Below, piece after piece: positions 1 through 7,167 of a stretch of DNA of 35,606 nucleotides. The stretch covers positions 1-35,606 of the forward strand of contig DATFVL010000081.1 in NCBI GenBank assembly GCA_035260325.1, given 5' to 3'. This DNA comes from Candidatus Methylomirabilota bacterium. Its GTDB lineage: Bacteria; Methylomirabilota; Methylomirabilia; Rokubacteriales; CSP1-6. Numbering within the stretch: position 1 is the first letter of the stretch; each line of letters opens with the position of its first letter. The notes under the pieces are model-generated. The model saw only the letters and a program-made list of their open reading frames with translations, searched no databases and was not told where the DNA came from. A program made the position numbers and the translations under genes.

Positions 1-2
1 GC

Positions 3-1118
3 CCGCTCGGTGAACCGGGTGACCGGGTCGGCGCCGCACCAGCGGCTCCAGACGAGGACCGGCACGGGCTGCCAGCCGTGGGCGGCGAGCACCGAGGGGG
101 TCGCGTGGTCGCCCGTGACCACGAGCACGTCGGGCGCGAGCTTCCGGAGCTCGGGCACGAAGCCGTCGAGGCGCTCGAGGGCGGCGACCTTGGCGTCGAA
201 GTCCCCGTCCTCGCCCGCCTTGTCGGTGTCCTTGTAGTGGAGGAAGAAGAAGTCGTACGCCTCGCGATGCTCGCGGAGCGTCGCGACCTCTTCGGCGAAG
301 GTGGCCCCCGTCTTCAGCACCTCCATGCCGACGAGCTTCGCGAGGCCCCGGTACATGGGGTAGGCGGCGATCGCCGCCGACCGGAGGCCGAAGACCTCGG
401 GGAAGCGCGGGAGCGTCGGGAGCCGGTCGAACCCGCGCAGCAGCACCATGTTGGCCGGCGCCGCGTCGGCGAGCCGGCGCCTGGCCTCGGCGACGAAGGC
501 GTTCACGCGCTGGGCGGTCGCCTTCGCCCGGGGCTCGAGCGCCCTGACGGGCAGCGGCGGCGTGCCGAGCTGCTGGGGATCGGTCTCGGAAAGGCGCCCG
601 GAGAGGCGGCCCCCCTTGCCGCGGCCGCGGAGGACGAGGACGAAGCGGTGCTCCTTGACCGGCTCGACGAAGACCTCGACGCCCGGCAGCCGGATGCCGC
701 GCAGGCGCGCGGTGAGCTTCACGCAGAGCTCGGTCGCGATCCGCCCAGCGCGCCGGTCGGTGATCCGTCCCTCCCGGTCCACCGTGCAGAAGTTCCCGCG
801 CGCGGCGACGTCGCCGGCGCGCAGGTCGAATTCGATGCCGAGCGCCTCGAGGACGCCGCGGCCCACCTGGTAGCGGAGCGGGTCGTAGCCGAAGAGGCCC
901 AGGTGGCCGGGGCCGCTCCCCGGCGTGATGCCCGGCGCGACGTGGCGGATGAGGCCGCACGCCGACTCGGCGGCGAGTGCCCCGAGGTTCGGCAGGCTCG
1001 CGGTCTCGAGCTCGGACCGGCCGGTCTCGGGGCGGGGAAGGCCGGCCAGCCCGTCGAGCGAGAGTACGACGATCTTCGTCGTGTTGGCGATGACGAGCGG
1101 CGCGATCAGCTCGAGCAT
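3..1118 (-). CDS. apgM: 2,3-bisphosphoglycerate-independent phosphoglycerate mutase, archaeal (ApgM) type; 3' end cut by window edge
   Basis: This enzyme interconverts 3- and 2-phosphoglycerate in glycolysis/gluconeogenesis in the cytoplasm. I translated the minus strand by hand: 372 codons are open and the C-terminus runs off the left edge. The N-terminus reads TKIVVLSLDGLAGLP, the metal-binding Asp-Gly region of the alkaline phosphatase superfamily. It is followed by PGITPGSGPGHLGLFGYDP, whose Ser is the expected phosphoserine nucleophile. Later come FPEVFGLRSAAIAAYPMYRG, FFFLHYKDTDKAGEDGDFD and VTGDHATPSVLAAHG, the metal ligands typical of ApgM. The ATG at 1118 is 13 bases downstream of the FAH-family stop codon, so the two are probably co-transcribed; the ribosome-binding site is weak. 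Its family is clear; the symbol assumes the archaeal-type branch rather than GpmI, which is longer and has a different domain order. Confidence 0.9.
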   Translation of the reverse strand, partial: MLELIAPLVIANTTKIVVLSLDGLAGLPRPETGRSELETASLPNLGALAAESACGLIRHVAPGITPGSGPGHLGLFGYDPLRYQVGRGVLEALGIEFDLRAGDVAARGNFCTVDREGRITDRRAGRIATELCVKLTARLRGIRLPGVEVFVEPVKEHRFVLVLRGRGKGGRLSGRLSETDPQQLGTPPLPVRALEPRAKATAQRVNAFVAEARRRLADAAPANMVLLRGFDRLPTLPRFPEVFGLRSAAIAAYPMYRGLAKLVGMEVLKTGATFAEEVATLREHREAYDFFFLHYKDTDKAGEDGDFDAKVAALERLDGFVPELRKLAPDVLVVTGDHATPSVLAAHGWQPVPVLVWSRWCGADPVTRFTER

Positions 1119-1131
1119 CGGCCCGCCGCGC

Positions 1132-2034
1132 TCAGGCGTCCTTCACCGGGTTCTCGAGCCGGCCGAGGCCCGTGATCTCGAGGCTGCAGACGTCGCCGGG
1201 CTGGAGGAACACCGGCGGCTTGCGCGCGAAGCCCACGCCCGGCGGGGTCCCGGTGGCGATCAGGTCGCCGGGGGAGAGCGTCATGAGTCCCGAGAGGTAG
1301 CTGACGAGGTAGCGCACGTCGAAGATGAACGTCTTCGTGTTGCCGTGCTGCATCTGTTTTCCGTTCACCCAGAGCTTGAGCTCGAGGACGTGCGGATCGC
1401 GGATCTCGCTCGCGTCCGCGATGTACGGTCCCACCGGCGCGAAGGTCTCGGGGATCTTGCCCGCCATCCACTGGCTCGTGATGAACTGGAAGTCGCGCGC
1501 GCTGGCGTCGTTGATGATCGTGTAGCCCCAGACGTGGTCGAGCGCCTGCTCCTTCGCGACGAAGCGCGCGGTGCGGCCGATGACGACGCCGAGCTCCACC
1601 TCCCAGTCGAGCTGCTGGGAGCCCCGCGGGCGGAGGATGGGCTCGCCCGGGTCGAGGATCGCGTTCGACCACTTGGCGAAGATCGGCGGCTCCTTGGGGA
1701 TCGGCTGGTTCGCCTCCGCCGCGTGGTCCCGGTAGTTGAGGCCGATGCAGATGAACTTGCCCGGATCGGTGATCGGCGCGTGGAGCCGCGCGTTCGACGC
1801 GGGGACGGTCACCCACTCGGTGATACCCGCGATCGCGTCCTGGGCCGCCACGCCGCCTTCGAGGAAGGCGCGCGTGCTCGAGGGCACGAGGGCGGCGGCG
1901 ATCTCCTGGGCCCGCACCACCCCGCGCCGGGTCAGCGTCGCCGCGAGCGACGCCTGGAGGTCGGCGATGCGCTCACCCTGGAGCGCCCCGAGGCGCGGGG
2001 ACTGGCCATTGGTGGAGAAGCGTACGAGTTTCAT
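1132..2034 (-). CDS. Fumarylacetoacetate hydrolase family protein
   Basis: This is a 300-residue FAH-fold enzyme, probably a hydrolase or decarboxylase acting on a beta-diketo or 2-hydroxy-dienoic acid from aromatic catabolism; the substrate cannot be read from sequence. The catalytic domain runs from about residue 85 to the end. It contains GLNYRDHAAE (98-107), the metal ligands E145 and E147 in LDWEVELGVVIGR, D176 in NDASARDFQ, and the closing GDLIATGTPPGVG segment. The N-terminal 80 residues are the usual FAH-family cap. The ATG at 2034 is preceded by GGGAGG at 9 bases. A TATAAT box lies 34 bases upstream. The phosphoglycerate mutase gene follows 13 bases downstream. Length and motifs are normal for the family. 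Confidence 0.93.
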   Translation of the reverse strand: MKLVRFSTNGQSPRLGALQGERIADLQASLAATLTRRGVVRAQEIAAALVPSSTRAFLEGGVAAQDAIAGITEWVTVPASNARLHAPITDPGKFICIGLNYRDHAAEANQPIPKEPPIFAKWSNAILDPGEPILRPRGSQQLDWEVELGVVIGRTARFVAKEQALDHVWGYTIINDASARDFQFITSQWMAGKIPETFAPVGPYIADASEIRDPHVLELKLWVNGKQMQHGNTKTFIFDVRYLVSYLSGLMTLSPGDLIATGTPPGVGFARKPPVFLQPGDVCSLEITGLGRLENPVKDA

Positions 2035-2067
2035 GGGCGAAGGCCTCCCGGGCGAAAATTATGGCCA

Positions 2068-2073
2068 ATTATA
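2068..2073 (-). promoter_or_regulatory. Candidate -10 box for the FAH-family gene
   Basis: The minus strand reads TATAAT, a perfect sigma70 -10 hexamer, about 34 bases before the ATG at 2034 in an AT-rich patch within an otherwise GC-rich region. No convincing -35 is visible 16 to 18 bases upstream (CCACCT or similar), so this is only a partial promoter match. Confidence 0.4.
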
Positions 2074-2112
2074 GCCCTTCCATGGAGTTAGGTGGGCGCC
2101 CGGGGCCTGCGA

Positions 2113-2118
2113 TATACT
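2113..2118 (+). promoter_or_regulatory. Candidate -10 box for the small secreted protein gene
   Basis: TATACT on the plus strand, followed by a run of T, lies about 45 bases before the ATG at 2163. No recognisable -35 hexamer is present at normal spacing, so the call rests on the -10 and the position only. Confidence 0.3.
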
Positions 2119-2162
2119 TTTTTTCTCCCGGGACCGTGGCCGGGGAGACCAGGAGGGACGTG

Positions 2163-2552
2163 ATGAGACTGCTCGCCCGTTCGATCGCGCTCGCGGTCGT
2201 GCTCTCGCTCCTGCTCAGCGGGCCGGCTGCGCCTCTGGCGGCGGCGCAGCAGCCGGCCCCGGCCCAGCCCGACCTCATGCAGGAGGCGCTCAAGACCACC
2301 CAGCGCGACCAGTCCGGATCGGACCTCTACGACGTCGGCGCCGGCTTCGCGAACATCGCGTACGTGCCTGGTAAGGCGTTCGTCTGCGGCCTCGGCGTGG
2401 GCGCCGGAGTCATCCTGCTCATCATCACGCTCGGCCACGGCTACAAGGCCGCGGCGGCCGCGGGCGAGGAAGGCTGCGGCGGCAAATGGGTGCTGAAGGG
2501 CGACGACCTGCGGGCGGTGCCCCGGGTCGAGGAAGCCGCCCGGCTCCAGTAG
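2163..2552 (+). CDS. Small exported/membrane protein of unknown function
   Basis: This is a 129-residue protein that I do not recognise. Residues 1-28 form a clean signal peptide (MRLLARSIAL, then a hydrophobic stretch ending AAPLAAA before QQ). The mature part has a Pro/Ala/Gln-rich segment, then one hydrophobic glycine-rich helix at about 72-92. A Cys-containing loop EEGCGGKWV and a charged C-terminus follow. The start was set at ATG 2163 because AGGAGG lies 6 bases upstream and the signal peptide begins here; a GTG at 2160 is equally possible, and a longer reading from 2061 would bury the signal peptide. The next gene overlaps its 3' end, so the two are probably translated together. Confidence 0.7.
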   Translation: MRLLARSIALAVVLSLLLSGPAAPLAAAQQPAPAQPDLMQEALKTTQRDQSGSDLYDVGAGFANIAYVPGKAFVCGLGVGAGVILLIITLGHGYKAAAAAGEEGCGGKWVLKGDDLRAVPRVEEAARLQ

Positions 2553-2869
2553 GCGCGCGGCGCCGGCTCGTCGCCGTCCTCTTCGTGGTGCTGCTGGCGG
2601 CGTTCGCCGCCGGCATCTGGGGCACGATCCTCCGTCCCGCCGCCCACGAGGTGCGCGGCACGCTCGCCGCGCGCCCGGCCGCCAACCTGATCCTCGTCAA
2701 CCACGAGCCGGTCGCGGGCCTCGGCATGGCGGCGATGGAGCTGATGGCGGTCTTCGCCGAGCCCGCGCTGCTCGACACCGCGGGCGTGAAGCCGGGCGAC
2801 CGCGTGCGGCTCGCCGTCCGGCTCGACGGCGATCGCCTCGTCCTCCTCCGGGTCGAAAAAGTCTACTGA
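2486..2869 (+). CDS. Membrane-anchored protein with a CusF-like copper-binding domain
   Basis: This 127-residue protein has an Arg-rich N-terminus, one transmembrane helix at about 28-46 and a periplasmic C-terminal domain at 60-127. That domain resembles the small OB-fold CusF domain: VNHEPVAGLGMAAMELMAVF carries H73, M81 and M84 in the His/Met pattern used for Cu(I)/Ag(I), followed by VKPGDRVRLAVRLDGD. The match is by pattern. Copper binding is inferred, and a generic copper-binding-fold protein without metal is possible. The ATG at 2486 overlaps the upstream gene by 67 bases, which is long; a non-ATG start nearer the transmembrane segment could be the real one. The stop codon overlaps that of the convergent cytochrome c gene. 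Confidence 0.65.
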   Translation: MGAEGRRPAGGAPGRGSRPAPVGARRRLVAVLFVVLLAAFAAGIWGTILRPAAHEVRGTLAARPAANLILVNHEPVAGLGMAAMELMAVFAEPALLDTAGVKPGDRVRLAVRLDGDRLVLLRVEKVY

Positions 2870-3261
2870 TGGCCGCGCGCGCGGGCGAGCCCGCGCACGT
2901 ACGCGACCAGCTCCCGGATGTCCTCGTCCTTGAACGCGGCCCCGAAGGCGGGCATCCCGGGGCGGCCGATGGGCGCCCCGCCGTGCTTGATGATGTCGAA
3001 GAGATACTGATCGCTCTCGCGCCCGGCGCGTGCCGGATCGGTGAGATCCCCGGGGCGGACGAGGAAGAGCGCCGCGCGCCACGAGCCCCGGCCGTCGGCC
3101 CCGTGGCACTCCGCGCAGAGGGCGTCGAAGACGCGCTCGGCGCGCGACGCACCCGGCCGCGGATGCCCCGTGTCGAGGAGCCAGGCGAGGCCCGCTGCGA
3201 AGACGCCGAGGGCCACGATGGCGAGGGCGAGCACGGGCAGGGGGCGAAGGGCGCGGGGCAC
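2863..3261 (-). CDS. Membrane-anchored monohaem c-type cytochrome
   Basis: This 132-residue protein has an N-terminal hydrophobic anchor (about residues 8-29) and a single cytochrome c domain. Haem attachment is CAECH (49-53), and M103 in RPGMPAFG is the probable sixth ligand. The C-terminal helix reads DEDIRELVAYVRGLA, as in class I soluble-type cytochromes. It would act on the periplasmic face of the inner membrane as an electron carrier; the partner is not visible. The GTG at 3261 is chosen because it places the anchor at the N-terminus. An upstream reading extends to 3396 but runs through the promoter of the divergent ABC operon. The last 7 bases overlap the convergent CusF-like gene (CTACTGA contains both stops). 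Confidence 0.85.
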   Translation of the reverse strand: MPRALRPLPVLALAIVALGVFAAGLAWLLDTGHPRPGASRAERVFDALCAECHGADGRGSWRAALFLVRPGDLTDPARAGRESDQYLFDIIKHGGAPIGRPGMPAFGAAFKDEDIRELVAYVRGLARARGHQ

Positions 3262-3300
3262 GGCGCCGAGAATAGCATCCGGAGCGATCAGAAAAGCCAC

Positions 3301-3328
3301 TTGACAAGGGGCGCCCTGGAAGCATAAA
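3301..3328 (+). promoter_or_regulatory. Predicted sigma70-type promoter of the first CUT1 ABC operon
   Basis: A perfect -35 TTGACA (3301-3306) is followed 16 bases later by CATAAA (3323-3328), which matches four of six positions of TATAAT. The start of transcription would be near 3336, giving a leader of about 60 bases with AAGGAGG before the ATG at 3398. The -35 and spacer match the other promoters proposed in this window. Confidence 0.6.
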
Positions 3329-3397
3329 GAAGCTAATTCTTTAGGGTTGTTGGACCGTTCCGGTCGATCGCTTCGAGGACAGCCAAGGAGGCTCACG

Positions 3398-4732
3398 ATG
3401 AATCACCCGCGTCGAGTCCAGACCGACTCCTCAACAGTCAACCGCCGGAAATTCCTCGCGGTCACCGGTGCGGGCGTCGCGGGAGGTGCCTTGGCGACCA
3501 TGCTGGATGCCCGCCAGGCGCCGGCCCAGATCAAAGGGACGACCCTGCGGATTCTGCAGTGGAGCCACTTCATCCCCGCCTACGACGCCTGGTATGACAG
3601 GTTCGCCAAGGAGTGGGGCGACAAGAACGGCGTCAAGGTGCGGGTGGACCACATCCCCCACCTCGATATCCCAGCGCGCATGGCCGCCGAGTTCGCGGCC
3701 GGCGCCGGCCACGACATCATCTACAACGGCTCGTCTATCCTCACCCGGCTCTACTACAAGAACCTGGTGGATCTTACCGACATCGCCGATGCGGCCGGCA
3801 AGAAGTACGGGGGCTGGATCCCGGCGGCGAGGTCGCTCGTCGAGGTGGAGGGACGCTGGTTTGGCCTTCCGATCTTCTACATCTTGGCGCCGATGCTCTA
3901 CCGGAAGGACCTGTTCGAGCAGAACAACCTGAAGCCGCCGGACACCTGGGAGCTGGCGCGGGTGGCGGCGCGCACGCTGAAGCCCAAGGGGCATCCCACC
4001 GGGATCGCGTTGTCCCAATGCGCCGACGCGAACCTCTTCTGGCGTTCGATGTGCTTCAGCTTCGGCGGGACGGAGGCGGAGCCCTCGGGTGAGAACCCCA
4101 CCCTCGACTCGAAGGAACTGCGGGAGTTTCTCCGCTTCGCCAAGGCGATCTTCGACGAGGGCATGACGCCCGAGGTGTTCTCCTGGGATGACGCCTCCGA
4201 CAATCGCTACCTGGCCTCGGGCATCGCGTGTTGGGTCCACGACGCGATCTCGGCCTACCGCACCACCGAGGACACCAACCCTCCGGTGTTCAAGAACACC
4301 TTCCTCGGGCTCGAGCCCCAGGGGCTGCCGGGTAAGAGGGTGAGTGTCGCGGCGCCGAACGTCTGGATGGTGTGGAAGTTCTCGAAGAACCAGCAGGCGG
4401 CCAGGGAGTGGCTGTCCTATCTGATCGACAACGATCTGGAAGGCATGGTCCAGAGCCGCGGCTACAACATGCCGTATCTCAACGACCGCTACAAGAAGCC
4501 GATGCCCGTCATCGGGACCGACCCGAAGCTGCAGATCCTCCAGGACTTCCCGAAGATCGTCGCCTTCTATGGCTATCCCGGGCCATCCACGACCCCCATC
4601 CAGGAGATCGTCAACACCTTCGTCTTCCCGGACATGGTCACTCGCGTGGCGCGCGGGGTGAACATAGAGGAAGCGATCAAGTGGGGTGTGGGCGAGTACC
4701 GGCGGATCTACGCCAAGCACAAGCGCGCATGA
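3398..4732 (+). CDS. CUT1-type ABC transporter substrate-binding protein, Tat-exported
   Basis: This is a 444-residue extracellular solute-binding protein family 1 member, expected to capture a sugar, polyol or similar solute in the periplasm and deliver it to the two permeases encoded next. Residues 15-20 (NRRKFL) and the following Ala/Gly-rich stretch form a twin-arginine signal, with likely cleavage after APA near residue 43. The mature protein opens with TLRILQWSHFIPAYDAWYDR and contains AGHDIIYNGSS and ARTLKPKGHPTG segments typical of the family. The start at 3398 is fixed by AAGGAGG 6 bases upstream. The ligand cannot be predicted. The gene heads an operon that lacks an ATPase gene. Confidence 0.92.
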   Translation: MNHPRRVQTDSSTVNRRKFLAVTGAGVAGGALATMLDARQAPAQIKGTTLRILQWSHFIPAYDAWYDRFAKEWGDKNGVKVRVDHIPHLDIPARMAAEFAAGAGHDIIYNGSSILTRLYYKNLVDLTDIADAAGKKYGGWIPAARSLVEVEGRWFGLPIFYILAPMLYRKDLFEQNNLKPPDTWELARVAARTLKPKGHPTGIALSQCADANLFWRSMCFSFGGTEAEPSGENPTLDSKELREFLRFAKAIFDEGMTPEVFSWDDASDNRYLASGIACWVHDAISAYRTTEDTNPPVFKNTFLGLEPQGLPGKRVSVAAPNVWMVWKFSKNQQAAREWLSYLIDNDLEGMVQSRGYNMPYLNDRYKKPMPVIGTDPKLQILQDFPKIVAFYGYPGPSTTPIQEIVNTFVFPDMVTRVARGVNIEEAIKWGVGEYRRIYAKHKRA

Positions 4733-4747
4733 CGGTCGCATGACGGT
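4726..4747 (+). repeat. 11-bp perfect tandem duplication at the binding protein/permease junction
   Basis: CGCATGACGGT occurs twice in direct succession. Each copy contains ATGA. The first carries the binding protein stop (TGA 4730-4732) and the second carries the permease start (ATG 4740). The simplest reading is that the genes once overlapped by ATGA and a duplication separated them. Confidence 0.85.
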
Positions 4748-5729
4748 AAGGTCGTCGAGCGGCGGCCCGGACGCGGCAAGCGCCCGGGCCGCCGTCGTTT
4801 CTGTAGGGGCCCGGGTAGGGCCCCGCGCGTGGTGGCGCCGCCAGTCGTCACAACGGCTCGCCTTCGGCTACCTCCTGCTGGCTCCTGCTGTCCTCTACGT
4901 CCTCCTTCTCGTGGGCGCCCCGTTCCTGTTCTCGCTGTGGCTGGCCCTCAGCGATGCCAATGTCGGCGAGCCGGTGGCGAGCTTCGTGGGGCTGGAGAAC
5001 TTCGGGGCCGCGCTCGAGAGCGACGTCTTCTACACCGCCCTCACCAACAGCATCGTCTTCACGGTGGTGGCGGCGATCTTCAAGGGCTTGCTCGGGACTA
5101 CGCTCGCCTTCCTGCTGCTCCAGCCGTTCAAAGGCAAGAAGATCGTCCGGGGCTTGGTCGTGATCCCCTTCACGCTGCCGATCAGCATCAGCGTTCTGTC
5201 CTGGAAGTGGATGTACGACTCCCAGTTCAGCGTCATCAACTGGTTCCTGAGCCGGATCGGGCTCATCGGTAGCTACGGCTCTGCGGACTGGCCTGTGTGG
5301 CTGGGCCAGCCTCACCTGGCGTTCGCGGCCTGCATCATCGTCAACGTCTGGCGCAACTTCCCGTTCTCGGCCATCGTGCTGCTGGCGGGGTTCACGTCGG
5401 TGCCGACCGAGGTGATCGACGCCGCCAAGGTGGACGGCACCACCTTCATGCAGCGGTTCCGCTACGTGGTGGTGCCGATGATCGCCCCGATCCTCCTGAT
5501 CGGCTTCCTGTTCGACACGGTGTTCACGCTGTCGGACCTCAGCATCGTGTATCTCTTGACCCAGGGCGGGCCGGCCAACGCGACCAAGATCTTGCCCGTG
5601 CTCGCGTACCAGGTCGGCATCCAGTCGGGGGCACTCGGCCGAGGCGCGGCCATCTCGCTCTTTCTCTTTCCGCTACTGCTGCCGCTCATGATCCTGCTCC
5701 TGAGGAACATCAAACGGAGAGAGTACTAG
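4740..5729 (+). CDS. CUT1-type ABC transporter permease (MalF/UgpA-like)
   Basis: This 329-residue inner-membrane permease has a cytoplasmic N-terminus of about 40 residues rich in Arg/Ser, then six transmembrane segments, the first at about 42-65. The cytoplasmic EAA loop near residues 220-245 reads EVIDAAKVDGTTFMQRFRYV and contacts the ATPase. TQGGPANATKILPVLAYQVG is typical of the sugar importer permeases. The ATG at 4740 lies 7 bases after the binding-protein stop. A second ATG at 4729 is out of frame because of the 11-bp duplication. It pairs with the permease that follows 4 bases downstream to form the transmembrane channel. No ATPase is encoded in this operon. Confidence 0.93.
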   Translation: MTVRSSSGGPDAASARAAVVSVGARVGPRAWWRRQSSQRLAFGYLLLAPAVLYVLLLVGAPFLFSLWLALSDANVGEPVASFVGLENFGAALESDVFYTALTNSIVFTVVAAIFKGLLGTTLAFLLLQPFKGKKIVRGLVVIPFTLPISISVLSWKWMYDSQFSVINWFLSRIGLIGSYGSADWPVWLGQPHLAFAACIIVNVWRNFPFSAIVLLAGFTSVPTEVIDAAKVDGTTFMQRFRYVVVPMIAPILLIGFLFDTVFTLSDLSIVYLLTQGGPANATKILPVLAYQVGIQSGALGRGAAISLFLFPLLLPLMILLLRNIKRREY

Positions 5730-5733
5730 CCCG

Positions 5734-6591
5734 ATGGCCGCCCCGCGCACGCGCCGCCAGAAAGAGATACGGCGCCATCTCTGGATCTACGGCGCGCTCA
5801 CGCCCTACGTCGTCATCGCCGTCTTCCCCATCTACTGGATGGCCATCACCGCCTTCAAGCAGGATCCCGATCTCTATCGGATGGACCAGTTCCCGCTGTG
5901 GTTCCACCTGGCGCCGACCTGGAAGCACTTCAGGTATCTCTTCACCGACACGAACTACGGTGCCTGGATCATCAACACCATGACCATCGCGGCGTGGGTG
6001 GCGGTGATCACGCTGCTCGCCGCGGTGCCTGCGGGCTATGCGCTGGCGCGATTGCGCATTCCGGGCTCTGAGAATTTGGGGATCGCGGTGTTCATGACCT
6101 ACCTCGTCCCCGCCATCATCCTCTTCCTCCCGCTCTCCAGGGTCGTGTCGATGCTCGGCCTTCAAGACAGCTGGTGGGCGCTGGTGCTGGTATACCCGAC
6201 AGTCACGATCCCGTTCTGCACGTGGCTCCTGATGGGCTTCTTCAAGACAGTACCCATGGAGATGGAGGAGGCGGCGCGGGTAGACGGCTGCGGCTACTTC
6301 GGCGCGCTCGTGCGGGTCGTGCTCCCCGTGAGCCTCCCCGGGGTCCTCACCTCGGTGATCTTCGCCTTCACGCTCTCGATGCAGGATTTCCTTTACGGCC
6401 TAGCCTTCGTCGCGCCGGGCGACCAGAAACCGGTCACCGTGGGTGTGCCCACGGAGCTGATCCGGGGCGACGTGTTCTTCTGGGGCTCACTGATGGCGGC
6501 GGCGCTGATGGTGGGGCTGCCGGTGGCGCTCCTCTACAACTTCTTCTTGGACCGGTTCATCCAGGGCATCACCGGCGGCGTCACCAAGTAG
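5734..6591 (+). CDS. CUT1-type ABC transporter permease (MalG/UgpE-like)
   Basis: This 285-residue inner-membrane permease is the partner of the preceding MalF-like subunit. It has six transmembrane helices. The first is at about 23-44 (YVVIAVFPIYWMAITAF), followed by the usual long periplasmic loop ending in the helix around IINTMTIAAWV. The EAA loop reads EMEEAARVDGCGYFGALVRV, and the C-terminus has [19 protein letters not shown], a very common MalG-family segment. The start lies 4 bases after the upstream stop, with GGAGAGAG as ribosome-binding site. It is the last gene of the operon; a hairpin follows its stop. Confidence 0.93.
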   Translation: MAAPRTRRQKEIRRHLWIYGALTPYVVIAVFPIYWMAITAFKQDPDLYRMDQFPLWFHLAPTWKHFRYLFTDTNYGAWIINTMTIAAWVAVITLLAAVPAGYALARLRIPGSENLGIAVFMTYLVPAIILFLPLSRVVSMLGLQDSWWALVLVYPTVTIPFCTWLLMGFFKTVPMEMEEAARVDGCGYFGALVRVVLPVSLPGVLTSVIFAFTLSMQDFLYGLAFVAPGDQKPVTVGVPTELIRGDVFFWGSLMAAALMVGLPVALLYNFFLDRFIQGITGGVTK

Positions 6592-6595
6592 GGCT

Positions 6596-6622
6596 CGGAG
6601 GGGGCCGTCAGGGCCCCCTCCG
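6596..6622. repeat. Perfect 11-bp inverted repeat between convergent genes (terminator-like without a U-tract)
   Basis: CGGAGGGGGCC and GGCCCCCTCCG are perfectly complementary around a 5-base loop, directly after the permease stop. The plus strand continues with a run of A rather than T, and the minus strand has no T-run after the stem. It is therefore not a canonical intrinsic terminator in either direction, although the position between two convergent genes fits transcript ending or RNA 3'-end protection. Confidence 0.6.
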
Positions 6623-6628
6623 AAAAAA

Positions 6629-7078
6629 CTATTCGGGATCGGGCTTCTGCACCGGATCCGGCCGGCCGGGATAGCCGATATGGAGCATGATGTACTTCAC
6701 GGGCTGGCCGCTCCTGTTCGCGTGGTTGTGCCACCACCCGCCGTTGTCCATGAACGACTGCCCGGCGCCGTGGTACTGGGCGCCCTGGATGCCGACGGGC
6801 CCCGCTTCGTAAAAGGTGGTCAGGATGCCTTCGACGACGTAGATGTAGGTCGGCATCCTGAACTGCTGGCGCCCGGTCTGACCGCCCGGCTCGAGGACGA
6901 CGGTCGAGCCCGTGATCAACAGCGGCGCGTTGACGGTGGCGGAGAAGCCTCCGAGCGAGGTGATGAGGCCTTTGACCATGACGCCCTTCGGGTCCTTCGA
7001 GTCCTGGGCGTCGGCCGGCAAGCCGGCCAAGCCGATGAGCAGGGCCGCTCCGACGGTAACCACCATTCTGATGATCAT
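6629..7078 (-). CDS. Secreted cupin-domain protein
   Basis: This 149-residue protein has a signal peptide (residues 1-24, MIIRMVVTVGAALLIGLAGL then PADA before QD) and one small beta-barrel cupin domain. The barrel is recognised from STVVLEPGGQTGRQQF, MPTYIYVVEGILTTFYEAGP and the GQSFMDNGGWWHNHANRSGQ strand, where H117 and H119 could hold a metal. The first cupin motif lacks the classical HxH, so metal binding and catalysis are uncertain; the protein may be a binding protein or an unassigned enzyme. ATG at 7078 with GGGAG upstream. It is divergent from the propeller gene and has a good promoter. Confidence 0.8.
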   Translation of the reverse strand: MIIRMVVTVGAALLIGLAGLPADAQDSKDPKGVMVKGLITSLGGFSATVNAPLLITGSTVVLEPGGQTGRQQFRMPTYIYVVEGILTTFYEAGPVGIQGAQYHGAGQSFMDNGGWWHNHANRSGQPVKYIMLHIGYPGRPDPVQKPDPE

Positions 7079-7139
7079 TGGTCACGCTCCCGGCAAAAAG
7101 GTGTGAGCACCGCGTGAGGTCCCTCGATTGTGCGCGAAA

Positions 7140-7167
7140 ACTAGCATCTGCCATCGCAGCGTGTCAA
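7140..7167 (-). promoter_or_regulatory. Predicted promoter of the secreted cupin gene
   Basis: On the minus strand TTGACA (7167-7162) is followed after 16 bases by GCTAGT (7145-7140). This is the same layout as upstream of the second binding protein and of the bactofilins. The leader to the ATG at 7078 would be about 55 bases. The promoter overlaps the upstream start options of the divergent propeller gene, which makes those long starts less certain. Confidence 0.55.

Noticed and set aside
78-1175. A 365-codon plus-strand frame at the left edge
   Set aside because: It is antisense to the phosphoglycerate mutase frame, which has catalytic motifs throughout; the plus-strand text is repetitive charged sequence.
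2441-3325. A 294-codon minus-strand frame across the CusF-like gene
   Set aside because: Arg/Pro/Ala-rich text with no motif; the real genes here are the CusF-like protein and the cytochrome c in other frames.
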